NCBI RefSeq assembly: GCF_002874965.1
Contig: NZ_CP025624.1
Coordinates: 2,604,001 to 2,668,000, forward strand
DNA from: Pseudomonas sp. NC02
Lineage (GTDB): Bacteria > Pseudomonadota > Gammaproteobacteria > Pseudomonadales > Pseudomonadaceae
Length of the DNA: 64,000 nt
Direction: 5' to 3'
Part shown: piece by piece, positions 40,266 to 50,120 of the stretch
How the letters are laid out: each line of letters starts with the position of its first letter
Position numbering within the stretch: the first letter of the stretch is position 1
Position numbers and translations under genes: made by a program
Notes under the pieces: generated by a model
Told to the model about the DNA's origin: nothing
The model's database searches: none
What the model saw: only the letters and a program-made list of their open reading frames with translations

Positions 40266-40372
40266 TGTGGGAGCTGTCGAGCCCCAGCGAGGCTGCGATG
40301 CAGGCGCCGCGGTCTGGCAGGTACGGCGCGGTGATCCCATCGCAGCCTCGCCGGGGCTCGACAGCTCCCACA
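40266..40372. repeat. Long inverted repeat (35-bp arms) downstream of paaZ
   Basis: Left arm 40266-40300 (TGTGGGAGCTGTCGAGCCCC, AGCGAGGCTGCGATG) and right arm 40338-40372 are inverted copies with one or two mismatches. The 37-base spacer holds CAGGCGCCGCGG and GGCGCGG, which could pair further. It is a REPIN-like element of a different class from the GGGCTTGCTCGCGAA type, placed at the 3' end of the paa operon. Confidence 0.85.
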
Positions 40373-40385
40373 TTGGTTTCAGCAC

Positions 40386-42440
40386 TCACTCCTCGCGTTT
40401 GACCACCAACGTCAAGATGTCATAACTGGCCACCAGCTCACCCAACTGGTTGGTCACCTCCACATCCCACGCCACCACGCCTTGCGGAATGCCCTGGGGG
40501 CTCTTCTTGCCCTGGTCGATCTTGCGCTTGCAGGTCAGCCGCGCCTGGATGGTGTCGCCAATGCCCACCGGGTTGATAAACCGCAGGGTGTCCAGCCCGT
40601 AGTTCGCCAGCACCGGCCCCGGTGCCGGGGACACAAACAGCCCGGCCGCCGCCGACAGCACAAAGTAACCATGGGCAATGCGTTTGCCGAATTGCGATTC
40701 CTTGGCTGCGATGTCATCGAAGTGCATGTAGAAGTGATCGCCCGACAGGCAGCCGAAGTTCACCAGGTCGGCCTCGGTGACGGTGCGGCGGTGGGTCAGC
40801 AGCGATTCGCCAATCTGCAGGTCCTGGAAGAAGCGGCGGAACGGGTGCACTTCGGTCTCGATGACCTTGGCGCCGCGTACGTACTCGCCGGTGACCGCCG
40901 CCAGCATGGTCGGTGAGCCCTGTACCGCTGCGCGTTGCAGGTAGTGTTTCACGGCGCGCAAGCCGCCGAGTTCTTCGCCGCCACCGGCGCGGCCCGGGCC
41001 GCCGTGCTTGAGTTGCGGCAGGGGCGAGCCGTGGCCGGTGGATTCGGCGGCGGATTCGCGGTCGAGCACCAGCAGGCGGCCGTGCCACGCGGCAGCCACC
41101 GGGATGGCTTTGGCAGCGATCTGCGGGTCTTTGGTGATCAGGCTCGCGACGAGGCTGCCTTTGCCGCGTGCGGCCAGGGCCAGGGCTTCGTCGAGGTCGT
41201 CGTAGGCCATCAGCGTGCTCACCGGGCCGAAGGCCTCGATGTCGTGGGCGCCGCCTTCTGCATGCGGGTCGCGGGCTTGCAGCAGGGTCGGGGCGAAGAA
41301 CGCGCCCTGGCTGACGTTTTCACCGCGGGGTTCAAAGCCGTCGCGGGCGCCGAACAGCATGTCGCTGCTCTGCAACAGGCTTTCCAGGCGGTCGGCCACG
41401 TCTTTCTGCTGGTCGTGGGAGGCCAGTGCGCCCATGCGCACGCCTTCCACCGACGGGTCGCCCACCACGACTTTTTTCAGGAGGTCCCGCAGGCGGGTGG
41501 CGACGGTGTCGATATGTTTGGCCGGCACGATGGCGCGGCGAATGGCGGTGCATTTCTGCCCGGCCTTGGTGGTCATTTCCCGGGCGACTTCCTTGATGAA
41601 CAGCTCGAACTCTTCGTCGTCCGGGCTTACGTCCGGGGCGAGGATCGCGCAGTTCAGCGAGTCGGCCTCGGCGTTGAACGGCACCGAGTTGCGGATCAGG
41701 TTCGGGTTGACCCGCAGCTTGGCGGCGGTGTCGGCGGAGCCGGTGAAGGTCACCACGTCCTGGCCTTGCAGGCGGTCGAGCAGGTCGCCGGTGCTGCCGA
41801 TCACCAGTTGCAGGCTGCCGGGTGGCAGCAGGCCGGATTCGTCCATCAGGCGCACCACGGCTTCGGTCAGGTAGCTGGTGGCGCTGGCCGGCTTGACGAT
41901 GCATGGCATGCCCGCCAGGAAACTCGGGGCGAATTTTTCCAGCATGCCCCAGATCGGGAAGTTGAACGCGTTGATGTGCACCACCAGGCCGCCACGAGGC
42001 ACCAGGATATGGGTGCCGGCAAAGCTGCCGAGCTTGCTCAGCTGCATCGCCGGGCCTTCGTGGACGATATTGCCCGACGGCAACTCCCGCGAGCCCAGGC
42101 TGGCGTAGGTGAACAGCGTGCTGTTGCCGCCTTCGATATCGATCCAGCTGTCGGCACGGGTCGCGCCGCTGTGGTGGGAGAGGGCGTAGAGCTGTTCCTT
42201 GCGCTCGCTCAGGTACAGCGCGATGGCCTTGAGGCGCTGGGCCCGCTGCTGGAAATCCAGGGCCATCAGCCCGCTGACACCCTGGCGGCGCCCGTGTTCG
42301 ATGGCTTCGGCGAAGTCCGGGCGCTCCTCGTGAGTGCGTGCCAGCTCGTGGCCGTCAATGGCGCTGCGCAGCACCTGGGCGCCGTGTTGGCCGATCCAGC
42401 GGCCAGCGATAAAACTTTGCAGGGTAGGGGCGTGAGACAT
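40386..42440 (-). CDS. paaZ: Oxepin-CoA hydrolase/3-oxo-5,6-dehydrosuberyl-CoA semialdehyde dehydrogenase PaaZ
   Basis: The 684-residue bifunctional enzyme opens the oxepin-CoA ring and oxidises the resulting aldehyde. The N-terminal ALDH (about 1-520) has FTGSADTAAKLR, and catalytic Cys in KAGQKCTAIRRA is split here as TTKAGQKCTAIRR. The C-terminal MaoC-type hydratase (about 540-684) has CLSGDHFYMHFDDIAA with its Asp and His. ATG 42440 has GGAGGAAT upstream. It lies downstream of the permease gene paaL on the same strand, 29 bases away. Confidence 0.95.
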   Translation of the reverse strand: MSHAPTLQSFIAGRWIGQHGAQVLRSAIDGHELARTHEERPDFAEAIEHGRRQGVSGLMALDFQQRAQRLKAIALYLSERKEQLYALSHHSGATRADSWIDIEGGNSTLFTYASLGSRELPSGNIVHEGPAMQLSKLGSFAGTHILVPRGGLVVHINAFNFPIWGMLEKFAPSFLAGMPCIVKPASATSYLTEAVVRLMDESGLLPPGSLQLVIGSTGDLLDRLQGQDVVTFTGSADTAAKLRVNPNLIRNSVPFNAEADSLNCAILAPDVSPDDEEFELFIKEVAREMTTKAGQKCTAIRRAIVPAKHIDTVATRLRDLLKKVVVGDPSVEGVRMGALASHDQQKDVADRLESLLQSSDMLFGARDGFEPRGENVSQGAFFAPTLLQARDPHAEGGAHDIEAFGPVSTLMAYDDLDEALALAARGKGSLVASLITKDPQIAAKAIPVAAAWHGRLLVLDRESAAESTGHGSPLPQLKHGGPGRAGGGEELGGLRAVKHYLQRAAVQGSPTMLAAVTGEYVRGAKVIETEVHPFRRFFQDLQIGESLLTHRRTVTEADLVNFGCLSGDHFYMHFDDIAAKESQFGKRIAHGYFVLSAAAGLFVSPAPGPVLANYGLDTLRFINPVGIGDTIQARLTCKRKIDQGKKSPQGIPQGVVAWDVEVTNQLGELVASYDILTLVVKREE

Positions 42441-42469
42441 CACGATTCCTCCGGGTTGGAAAATGAGAG

Positions 42470-44116
42470 TTAGTGTTTGCTGGCGCCTGCGGCACCAATG
42501 CCGGTCATGGAGCGAATGAACTGCGCCAGGTAACGCCCGCGTTCAACGGCAGCGCGGGGCGAGCGGTCGGTGACGGAAAAGACCCAGGCGCTGAAAAACG
42601 CCAGGCTCATGGAAAACAGGGCAGGGTTGGAATAGGGGAACAGCGCCTTGTCGTAATGCAGTACGTTGACCCACACCGCCGGGCTCAGCACCAGCAGCAC
42701 GATGGCCGAGACCAGTCCCGCCAGGCTGCCGGTCACCGCGCCACGGGTGGTCAGGCCCTTCCAGTACATCGAGAGGAACAGCACCGGGAAATTCACCGAG
42801 GCGGCGATTGCCAGTACCAGGCCGGACAGGAACGCGATGTTCTGCGACTCAAACAGCAGGCCGAGGATGATCGCCAGCACGCCGATGCACAGCGTGGCGA
42901 TGCGCGACACGCGGATTTCCTGCTGCTCGCTGGCCTGGCCCTTGCGGATCACGCAGGCATACAGGTCGTGGGACACCGCCGACGCGCCGGACAACGCCAG
43001 CCCGGCGACCACGGCCAGGATGGTCGCGAAGGCCACCGCCGAAATGAACCCGAGGAACAGGTTGCCGCCCACGGCCTGTGCCAGGTGCACGGCGATCATG
43101 TTGCCGCCGCCGATGATCGCGCCGTTGGCATCCCGGAAGCTTGGGTCAGTACCCACCATGACGATGGCGCCGAAGCCGACGATGATCAGCAGCAGGTAGA
43201 AGTAGCCAATGAAACCGGTGGCGTAGAACACGCTCTTGCGCGCTTCCTTGGCGTCGCTGACGGTAAAGAAGCGCATCAGGATATGCGGCAACCCGGCGGT
43301 GCCGAACATCATGCCCAGCCCCAGGGAAATCGCATCGATCGGGTTCGACAGCAAGCCGCCCGGCGCCATGATCGCGCTGCCCTTGGCGTGCACGGCGGTG
43401 GCCCCGGCGAACATCGCCTCGGTGCTGAAACCAAAGTGCTTGAGCACCATGAACGCCATGAAGGTGGTGCCGAACAGCAACATCACCGCCTTGATGATCT
43501 GCACCCAGGTGGTGGCGAGCATGCCGCCGAAGGTCACGTAGAACACCATCAGCACGCCCACCAGCATCACCGCGTACAGGTAGTCGATGCCGAACAGCAG
43601 CTCGATCAGCTTGCCGGCGCCCACCATCTGCGCCACCAGGTACATCAGCGCCACGGTCAGGGTGCCGAAGGCCGAGGTCAGGCGCACCGGGGTCTGCTCC
43701 AGGCGGTAGGACACCACATCGGCAAACGTGTACTTGCCCAGGTTGCGCAGGCGCTCGGCGATCAGGAACAGGATGATCGGCCAGCCGGCCAACACGCCCA
43801 GGGCGTAGAGCAGGCCGTCATAACCGTTGAGGAACATCATCGCCGAGATGCCGAGGAATGACGCCGCCGAGATCATGTCGCCGGCAATCGCCAGGCCATT
43901 CTGGAAGCCGCTCATGCCGCCGCCGGCGGTGTAGAAGTCGCTGGCGGAACGGGTGCGCAGGGCGGCCCAGCGAGTCACGCCGAGGGTGAACAGCACGAAC
44001 ACCAGGAACATGCCGATGGCGTTCCAGTTCAGTGGCCGGGATGCGCCGTCGGCGGCGACTGCAAGGTCGGTGGCCAATGCCAGCGGCAGGAGAAACCACG
44101 CTACCAGCCGGCTCAT
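42470..44116 (-). CDS. paaL: Phenylacetate/acetate-type sodium:solute symporter
   Basis: The 548-residue SSS-family symporter has a cleavable-looking signal (to about AVAADG) and roughly 13 membrane segments. [23 protein letters not shown] and [19 protein letters not shown] are standard for ActP/PaaL proteins. Position between paaE and paaZ argues for phenylacetate rather than acetate as substrate. The ATG overlaps the stop of the DUF485 gene as ATGA, so the two are coupled. Confidence 0.9.
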   Translation of the reverse strand: MSRLVAWFLLPLALATDLAVAADGASRPLNWNAIGMFLVFVLFTLGVTRWAALRTRSASDFYTAGGGMSGFQNGLAIAGDMISAASFLGISAMMFLNGYDGLLYALGVLAGWPIILFLIAERLRNLGKYTFADVVSYRLEQTPVRLTSAFGTLTVALMYLVAQMVGAGKLIELLFGIDYLYAVMLVGVLMVFYVTFGGMLATTWVQIIKAVMLLFGTTFMAFMVLKHFGFSTEAMFAGATAVHAKGSAIMAPGGLLSNPIDAISLGLGMMFGTAGLPHILMRFFTVSDAKEARKSVFYATGFIGYFYLLLIIVGFGAIVMVGTDPSFRDANGAIIGGGNMIAVHLAQAVGGNLFLGFISAVAFATILAVVAGLALSGASAVSHDLYACVIRKGQASEQQEIRVSRIATLCIGVLAIILGLLFESQNIAFLSGLVLAIAASVNFPVLFLSMYWKGLTTRGAVTGSLAGLVSAIVLLVLSPAVWVNVLHYDKALFPYSNPALFSMSLAFFSAWVFSVTDRSPRAAVERGRYLAQFIRSMTGIGAAGASKH

Positions 44117-44421
44117 GCTGTGCACTCCTGCTTGAGTTTGTCGTTCAGCGGGTCGATCACATGGTTGGCGCGGTACACATAAAAGCCGGTCAGCGCGAAC
44201 GCCAGCAGCACAATCACCACACCCACCAGCATGCCCACGGTGGTCACGCCGCCGCTCAACGACTGCCCGAGGGTAGCCGGGGAGAACGCCACCAACAGCA
44301 CAAACCCGAAATAGATCACCAGCATGATCAGCGACAGCGACCAGTACAGGTTCTGTTTGCGGCGTACCAACTGGATGAAATCGGGATGTCGACGGATGCG
44401 CTCGATATCGTCGGGGGTCAT
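44113..44421 (-). CDS. DUF485 inner-membrane protein, symporter partner
   Basis: The 102-residue protein has a hydrophilic N-terminus ([20 protein letters not shown]) and two membrane helices (about 28-50 and 62-85). DUF485 proteins (YjcH type) usually pair with ActP-like symporters; here it overlaps paaL by 4 bases. AAGGAG precedes the ATG at 44421. In some paa clusters this small gene is called paaM. Confidence 0.9.
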   Translation of the reverse strand: MTPDDIERIRRHPDFIQLVRRKQNLYWSLSLIMLVIYFGFVLLVAFSPATLGQSLSGGVTTVGMLVGVVIVLLAFALTGFYVYRANHVIDPLNDKLKQECTA

Positions 44422-44464
44422 GGTGGTGTGCTCCTTTTTATTGTTGTTGTGGTTAAACCTGCGT

Positions 44465-44568
44465 CCTGTAGGAGCGAGCTTGCTCGCGAAAAACCTGAGG
44501 GCGCCGCGTTGATTCAGGCTACCCGCGTCATCGTTAACGATCTTCGCGAGCAAGCTCGCTCCTACAGG
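44465..44568. repeat. REPIN, spacer family 2
   Basis: Arms 44465-44490 and 44543-44568 invert CCTGTAGGAGCGAGCTTGCT and what follows. The spacer has CGCCGCGTTGATTCAGG and GCGTCATCGTTAACGA, shared with the REPINs at 48492 and 59365. It separates paaE from the DUF485-paaL-paaZ genes. Confidence 0.9.
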
Positions 44569-44582
44569 GGAGCGGTGTGTCC

Positions 44583-45659
44583 TTAAAGCTGATCGAAATC
44601 CAGTACCACCTTGTCGCTGACCGGGAATGCCTGGCACGACAGCACATAGCCGGCGGCCACTTCGTAGTCTTCGAGGGCGTGGTTGCTGTCCATCTCCACT
44701 TCGCCTTCGATGACTTTGCATTTGCAGGTGGAGCACACGCCGGCCTTGCACGAATACGGCAGCTCGGCGCCCTGGGCATTGCCCGCGTCGAGGATGCTCT
44801 GAGTGTTGCGGGGCAGGTCGAAGGCGAGGGCGCGGCCATCGCTGATCACCGTGATCTGGCTGACCGCCGCATCCACTTGCCGCGCCGCTTCGCGGGCCTC
44901 GCGCTTGTGCTGGCTGCCGGCGGCGGCGAACAGTTCGAAATGGATGCGCTCCGGCGCCATGCCCTTGGCCTTGAGGCTGTCGCGCACGGTCTCGGTCATC
45001 TCCTGCGGGCCGCAGATAAAGGCCGCGTCGAGGGCTTTCACGTCGAGCCAGCGGGAGAACAGTTGCTCGCACTTCTCGGCATTGATGCGGCCGTTGTAAA
45101 GGTCGACATCCTGCTGCTCGCGGCTGAACACGAAGATCAGGTTCAGGCGCTGCAGGTAGCGGTTCTTCAGGTCTTCCAGCTGTTCGCGAAACAGTGCACC
45201 GGAGCTGGAACGGTTGCCGTACAGCAGCGTCACGCGGCTGTGGGGCTCGGTTTGCAGGGTGGTCTTGATGATCGACAGGATCGGCGTGATACCGCTGCCG
45301 GCCGCCACTGCCAGGTAATGGCCGTGGCGAGCGGGATCAAGGTCCACATGAAAATGCCCGGCGGGCGGCATCACTTCCAGGCTGTGCCCGGCCTTGAGCT
45401 GCTCATTGGCAAATGCGGAGAACCGTCCACCGGCCACGCGCTTGATGGCGATGCGCAGTTCGCCGTCATTGACACCGGTGCAGATCGAATAGGAACGGCG
45501 CACTTCCTCGCCATCCAGCTGGGTGCGCATCACCAGGTGCTGGCCCTGGGTGAAGTGGAAGCTGTCTTGCAGATGCTGCGGAATCTCGAAGGCGATGGAC
45601 ACCGCGTCACGGGTCTCGTTGCGCACATCCTTGATGGTCAGGCTGTGAAATTTGCTCAT
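44583..45659 (-). CDS. paaE: Phenylacetyl-CoA epoxidase reductase subunit PaaE
   Basis: The 358-residue reductase passes electrons from NADPH to the PaaABC oxygenase. N-terminal FAD domain has RRSYSICTGVNDGEL, the NAD(P) domain has AVAAGSGITPILSI and FICGPQEMTETV, and the C-terminal 2Fe-2S domain has CKAGVCSTCKCKV with the fourth Cys in YVLSCQA. GGAG precedes the ATG. It is the last gene of paaABCDE. Confidence 0.96.
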   Translation of the reverse strand: MSKFHSLTIKDVRNETRDAVSIAFEIPQHLQDSFHFTQGQHLVMRTQLDGEEVRRSYSICTGVNDGELRIAIKRVAGGRFSAFANEQLKAGHSLEVMPPAGHFHVDLDPARHGHYLAVAAGSGITPILSIIKTTLQTEPHSRVTLLYGNRSSSGALFREQLEDLKNRYLQRLNLIFVFSREQQDVDLYNGRINAEKCEQLFSRWLDVKALDAAFICGPQEMTETVRDSLKAKGMAPERIHFELFAAAGSQHKREAREAARQVDAAVSQITVISDGRALAFDLPRNTQSILDAGNAQGAELPYSCKAGVCSTCKCKVIEGEVEMDSNHALEDYEVAAGYVLSCQAFPVSDKVVLDFDQL

Positions 45660-45692
45660 TGTTGTTCTCCAACCAAGCGGGCCGCTGGCCCC

Positions 45693-46226
45693 TCAGATGC
45701 ACTTGAAATAGTCGAACGGTTCCAGGCAATCGCGGCAGCGGTACAGCGCCTTGCAGGCGGTGGAGCCGAATTCGCTGAGCACTTCGGTGTGGGTGCTGCC
45801 GCATTGCGGGCAGGCAATCACCGGGCTTTCTCCCAGCAGGCTGCGTTTGCTGCTACTGCCTTGGGGCGGTGCGATGCCGTAGGCCCGCAGGCGTTCGCGG
45901 CCGCTGCTGGTGATCCAGTCGGTGGTCCAGGCCGGGGTCAGCTTGCGTTCCAGTTGCGGGGCGCGGAAACCTGCCAGCTCCAATGCATCGCGGATGTCGC
46001 CCTCGATCACTTCGGTGGCGGGGCAGCCGGAGTAGGTCGGCGTGACCACCACATGCAAGTGGCCGGCCTGCCAGTCCAGGTCGCGCACTATGCCCAGGTC
46101 GACCACGCTCACCACCGGCACTTCCGGGTCCATGACCTGCGCCAGGGTGGCCCACGCGGCAGCCAGGTCGGTGGGTTGCGCCGGGCGTGCGCCCTGGTCG
46201 CTGGCGATCAGTTCACCAGGTTGCAT
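45693..46226 (-). CDS. paaD: Phenylacetyl-CoA epoxidase assembly protein PaaD
   Basis: The 177-residue protein has an N-terminal MIP18/SufT-like domain (QVMDPEVPVVSVVDLGIVRD, TPTYSGCPATEVI) and a C-terminal zinc ribbon (CPQCGSTHTEV, CKALYRCRDCLEPF). PaaD helps mature the iron centres of the epoxidase. Start is ATG 46226, overlapping paaC by 14 bases. The overlap shows tight coupling within paaABCDE. Confidence 0.95.
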   Translation of the reverse strand: MQPGELIASDQGARPAQPTDLAAAWATLAQVMDPEVPVVSVVDLGIVRDLDWQAGHLHVVVTPTYSGCPATEVIEGDIRDALELAGFRAPQLERKLTPAWTTDWITSSGRERLRAYGIAPPQGSSSKRSLLGESPVIACPQCGSTHTEVLSEFGSTACKALYRCRDCLEPFDYFKCI

Positions 46227-46974
46227 CGGGGTACGCTCGGGGCAAAAACTGCATTTCCGCCAACAAAATTCCCAGGTGCTCGCTGTGCAAACCGCGGCGT
46301 GCATCCAGGTAGAAATAGCTCGCAGCAGGCGGCAGGGGCAGGGTGGCGCTGGTAAAGATTTCGCTGACCTGGGTCTGCCACGCTGCGGCAACCTGAGCGG
46401 CGTCCGGCGTAATGCCGGCGGCGTGCAGGCGCTGTTCACTGTCGTCGGCGCCGGTCAGTTCCACGGTGAACCGCCACAGCTCGGGGATCGCCGCGAGCAT
46501 GCGTTTATGGCTTTCCTCGGTGCCGTCTCCCAGGCGCTCCACCCACTCGCTGGAGCGGCGCAGGTGATAGGTGACTTCCTTCACCGCCTTGGCCGCGATG
46601 CCGGCGATGCGTTCGTCGCTGGATTGGGCCAGGCCGCTCAACACCGGCAAGTGCCAGGCGTCATACAGGAATTGCTTGAGGATGGTCACCGCGTAGTCGC
46701 CGTTGGGTTGTTCCACCAGCAGCAGGTTGCGATAGGCCCGCTCATCCCGGCGGAAGGCCAGGTGATCGGCGTCGCGCCCGTCGTCCAGCAGCTCGGCGGC
46801 GTATTCCAGCCAGTTGCGCGCCTGGCCCACCAGGTCGAGGCCGACGTTCATCAGCGCCAGTTCTTCTTCCAGCGCCGGCGCATGGCCGCACCACTGGCAC
46901 AGGCGCTGGCCCTGGATCAGGGCGCTGTCGCCGAGGCGCAGCAGGTATTCGATCAGATCGGTTTCAGGGTTCAT
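46213..46974 (-). CDS. paaC: Phenylacetyl-CoA epoxidase structural subunit PaaC
   Basis: The 253-residue ferritin-like helical protein pairs with PaaA. GDSALIQGQRLCQWCGHAP, ALMNVGLDLVGQARNWLEYA and KAVKEVTYHLRRSSEWVERL match PaaC; it lacks the full set of diiron ligands and serves a structural role. The ATG at 46974 is preceded by weak ribosome-binding sequence and lies 8 bases after the paaB stop, so coupling is probable. Confidence 0.95.
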   Translation of the reverse strand: MNPETDLIEYLLRLGDSALIQGQRLCQWCGHAPALEEELALMNVGLDLVGQARNWLEYAAELLDDGRDADHLAFRRDERAYRNLLLVEQPNGDYAVTILKQFLYDAWHLPVLSGLAQSSDERIAGIAAKAVKEVTYHLRRSSEWVERLGDGTEESHKRMLAAIPELWRFTVELTGADDSEQRLHAAGITPDAAQVAAAWQTQVSEIFTSATLPLPPAASYFYLDARRGLHSEHLGILLAEMQFLPRAYPDATW

Positions 46975-46982
46975 GGTCGACC

Positions 46983-47264
46983 TCACATATGCCCGACTTC
47001 GGCCGGCAACTCGTAGAAGCTGGCGTGGCGGTAGACCTTGTCATCGGCCGGGTCGAACAGCGGGTCTTTCTCGTCCGGCGACGAGGCGGTGATCAGCGCG
47101 GAAGGCACTACCCACAGGCTCACGCCTTCACTGCGGCGGGTGTACAGCTCCCGGGCATTCTCGATGGCCATGGTGGTGTCGGCGGCATGCACGCTGCCCA
47201 CATGCTTGTGATTCAGGCCGTGCTTGCTGCGCACGAAGACTTCAAACAGGGTCCATTCAGACAT
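46983..47264 (-). CDS. paaB: Phenylacetyl-CoA epoxidase subunit PaaB
   Basis: The 93-residue protein MSEWTLFEVFVRSKHGLNHK, with KHVGSVHAADTTMAIENARE and the FYELPAEVGHM tail, is a standard PaaB, the bridging subunit of the epoxidase complex. It lies between paaA and paaC with short gaps (27 and 8 bases). Confidence 0.96.
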   Translation of the reverse strand: MSEWTLFEVFVRSKHGLNHKHVGSVHAADTTMAIENARELYTRRSEGVSLWVVPSALITASSPDEKDPLFDPADDKVYRHASFYELPAEVGHM

Positions 47265-47291
47265 AACGGTGACTCCACATCAGGTGGCCGA

Positions 47292-48281
<990 letters not shown>

Positions 48282-48328
48282 GGGGGGTCTCCCGCCTTGT
48301 GTTTTGTCGTAGGCATGGAGGACTTTAT

Positions 48329-48392
48329 AAGCGATACGGAAATTAATATCAAACACAAAATATGGTGTCGTTATTTGATTTTGTATCGCTTT
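48329..48392. promoter_or_regulatory. Candidate PaaX operator pair upstream of paaA
   Basis: AAGCGATACGGAAATTAAT at 48329-48347 and its inverted relative at 48373-48392 (minus strand AAAGCGATACAAAATCAAAT) share the core GCGATACRNAAW, also found as GTGATACAAAAT and GTGATACATAAA near paaG/paaY. They face each other across an AT-rich stretch 48-111 bases upstream of paaA. I infer binding by PaaX, which is encoded in the cluster. Confidence 0.5.
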
Positions 48393-48491
48393 GCGGGAAG
48401 GGAGCAGATATCTGTCGCTACGGTAACGGCGGCATAGGGTTCCCGGTCATCGTGGTAAGCAGGGCCAGTAGGCAAAAAACAGGGCCGCTTT

Positions 48492-48593
48492 ATGTGGGAG
48501 CGGGCTTGCTCGCGAAGAACCTGAGTGCGCCGCGTTGAATCAGGATGCCCGCGTCATCGTTAACGACCTTCGCGAGCAAGCCCGCTCCCACAT
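48492..48593. repeat. REPIN, spacer family 2
   Basis: Arms ATGTGGGAGCGGGCTTGCTC... and its complement flank a spacer with GCGCCGCGTTGAATCAGGA and CGTCATCGTTAACGA, nearly the same spacer as at 44465. It separates the paaABCDE promoter from the terminator of the paaGIJK operon. Confidence 0.9.
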
Positions 48594-48647
48594 TTGAACC
48601 GTGTGCGCCTTTGATTTTGCTGGTGCTCTACCCCCACCCCAAAAAAC

Positions 48648-48677
48648 GAGCAAAAAAAAGCCCCGCAAATGCGGGGC
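48648..48677 (-). terminator. Intrinsic terminator after paaK
   Basis: GCCCCGCA-AA-TGCGGGGC (48660-48677) is followed on the minus strand by eight Ts, 16 bases beyond the paaK stop. Confidence 0.9.
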
Positions 48678-48693
48678 CAAAAAGGTGCAGCAG

Positions 48694-50019
48694 TCATGCT
48701 TTAGGGCGACGATCCATCACATGGCAAGCCTTGCCCTCAGACCGCTTGATCGAATGCAGCGGCTGCAAAACGATGCGCGAGCTGATCCCGATATACGTCT
48801 TGATGTGCCTGCTCAGTTCGCTGGAGACGGCTTTCTGTTGTTCATCATTGAGGTGCTGATGCTCAGCCTTGAGCTCCACATGCACATCCACACTGTCCAG
48901 GTTGCCATTACGATACAGATGTATCTCATAACACTCTGAAAGCTGTTTTATTTTAAGCACCTGCTCCTCGATCTGCGTGGGAAACACATTAACCCCGCGA
49001 ATGATCAGCATGTCATCACTGCGCCCGGTGATCTTGTCGATCCGCCGCATCGGCCGCGCAGTCCCCGGCAGCAACCGCGTCAAATCCCGGGTGCGGTAGC
49101 GAATCATCGGCAGCGCCTCCTTGCTCAAGGAGGTAAACACCAGTTCACCCATCTGCCCGTCCGGCAGCACCTCACCCGTCACCGGGTCGATGATCTCCGG
49201 GTAGAAGTGATCCTCCCAAATGGTCGGGCCATCCTTGGTTTCCGCACACTCCATGGCCACCCCAGGTCCCATGATTTCCGACAGCCCGTAAATATCCAGC
49301 GCCGTAATCCCCAGTCGCGCCTCGATTGCACTGCGCAGCTCGGCAGTCCACGGCTCGGCCCCAAAGATCCCCAGTCGCAACGCCAGCTTCTGTGGATCAA
49401 TGCCCTGGCGCTCGATTTCATCGGCAATGTTCAGCATGTACGAGGGCGTGACCATGATGATGTCCGGCTGGAAATCCTTGATCAGTTGCACCTGTTTTTC
49501 CGTCTGCCCGCCGGACATCGGAATCACCGTACAACCCAGGCGTTCCGCGCCGTAGTGGGCTCCAAGGCCGCCGGTGAACAGCCCGTAGCCATAGGAAATA
49601 TGCACCTTGTCGCCACGCCGCCCACCGGCCGCGCGGATCGAGCGGGCCACCACATTGGCCCAGGTGTCGATGTCGTTCTGGGTGTAACCCACCACCGTCG
49701 GCTTGCCGGTGGTGCCGCTGGACGCATGCAGGCGCACCACCTCGTTCATCGGCACGGCAAACATGCCGTAGGGGTAACTGTCCCGCAGGTCGCCCTTGGT
49801 GGTGAAAGGGAACCTGGCCAGGTCGTCCAGGGACTTGATGTCATCCGGGTGCACCCCCAGCGCGTCGAAGCGCTGACGGTACAGCGGCACATTCTGGTAG
49901 GCGTGGCGCAGGCTCCAGCGCAGGCGCTCCAGTTGATGGGCGCGCAGTTCGTCGACGCTGGCGGTTTCCAGCGGGTCCAGCACAGGGTTAAGCACGGCGT
50001 TTGGAATAGGCATGTTCAT
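48694..50019 (-). CDS. paaK: Phenylacetate-CoA ligase PaaK
   Basis: The 441-residue enzyme activates phenylacetate to its CoA thioester. ATP-binding signature LHASSGTTGKPTVVGYT, DIYGLSEIMGPGVAMEC and YRTRDLTRLLPGTARPM are standard for PaaK. ATG 50019 (MNMPIPNAV) is used; MPIPNAV at 50013 is an alternative. It is the last gene of paaGIJK, about 100 bases after paaJ. Confidence 0.96.
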   Translation of the reverse strand: MNMPIPNAVLNPVLDPLETASVDELRAHQLERLRWSLRHAYQNVPLYRQRFDALGVHPDDIKSLDDLARFPFTTKGDLRDSYPYGMFAVPMNEVVRLHASSGTTGKPTVVGYTQNDIDTWANVVARSIRAAGGRRGDKVHISYGYGLFTGGLGAHYGAERLGCTVIPMSGGQTEKQVQLIKDFQPDIIMVTPSYMLNIADEIERQGIDPQKLALRLGIFGAEPWTAELRSAIEARLGITALDIYGLSEIMGPGVAMECAETKDGPTIWEDHFYPEIIDPVTGEVLPDGQMGELVFTSLSKEALPMIRYRTRDLTRLLPGTARPMRRIDKITGRSDDMLIIRGVNVFPTQIEEQVLKIKQLSECYEIHLYRNGNLDSVDVHVELKAEHQHLNDEQQKAVSSELSRHIKTYIGISSRIVLQPLHSIKRSEGKACHVMDRRPKA

Positions 50020-50120
50020 GAGTTCACTCGAATTATTTTTGTGTATCAGCCCACCGCACACCGTGGGCTTTGAGTGCATGCCCCAAGGATACCGCTAGGC
50101 TCCCCGGGAATCGCGAATCT

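Noticed and set aside
40935..42473. 512-codon open frame antisense to paaZ
   Set aside because: Same reason: paaZ is complete with both domains, and the opposite frame has no recognisable motif.
42470..44116. Housekeeping acetate permease actP
   Set aside because: Sequence alone would allow ActP, but its place between paaE and paaZ, with the DUF485 partner, favours the phenylacetate symporter.
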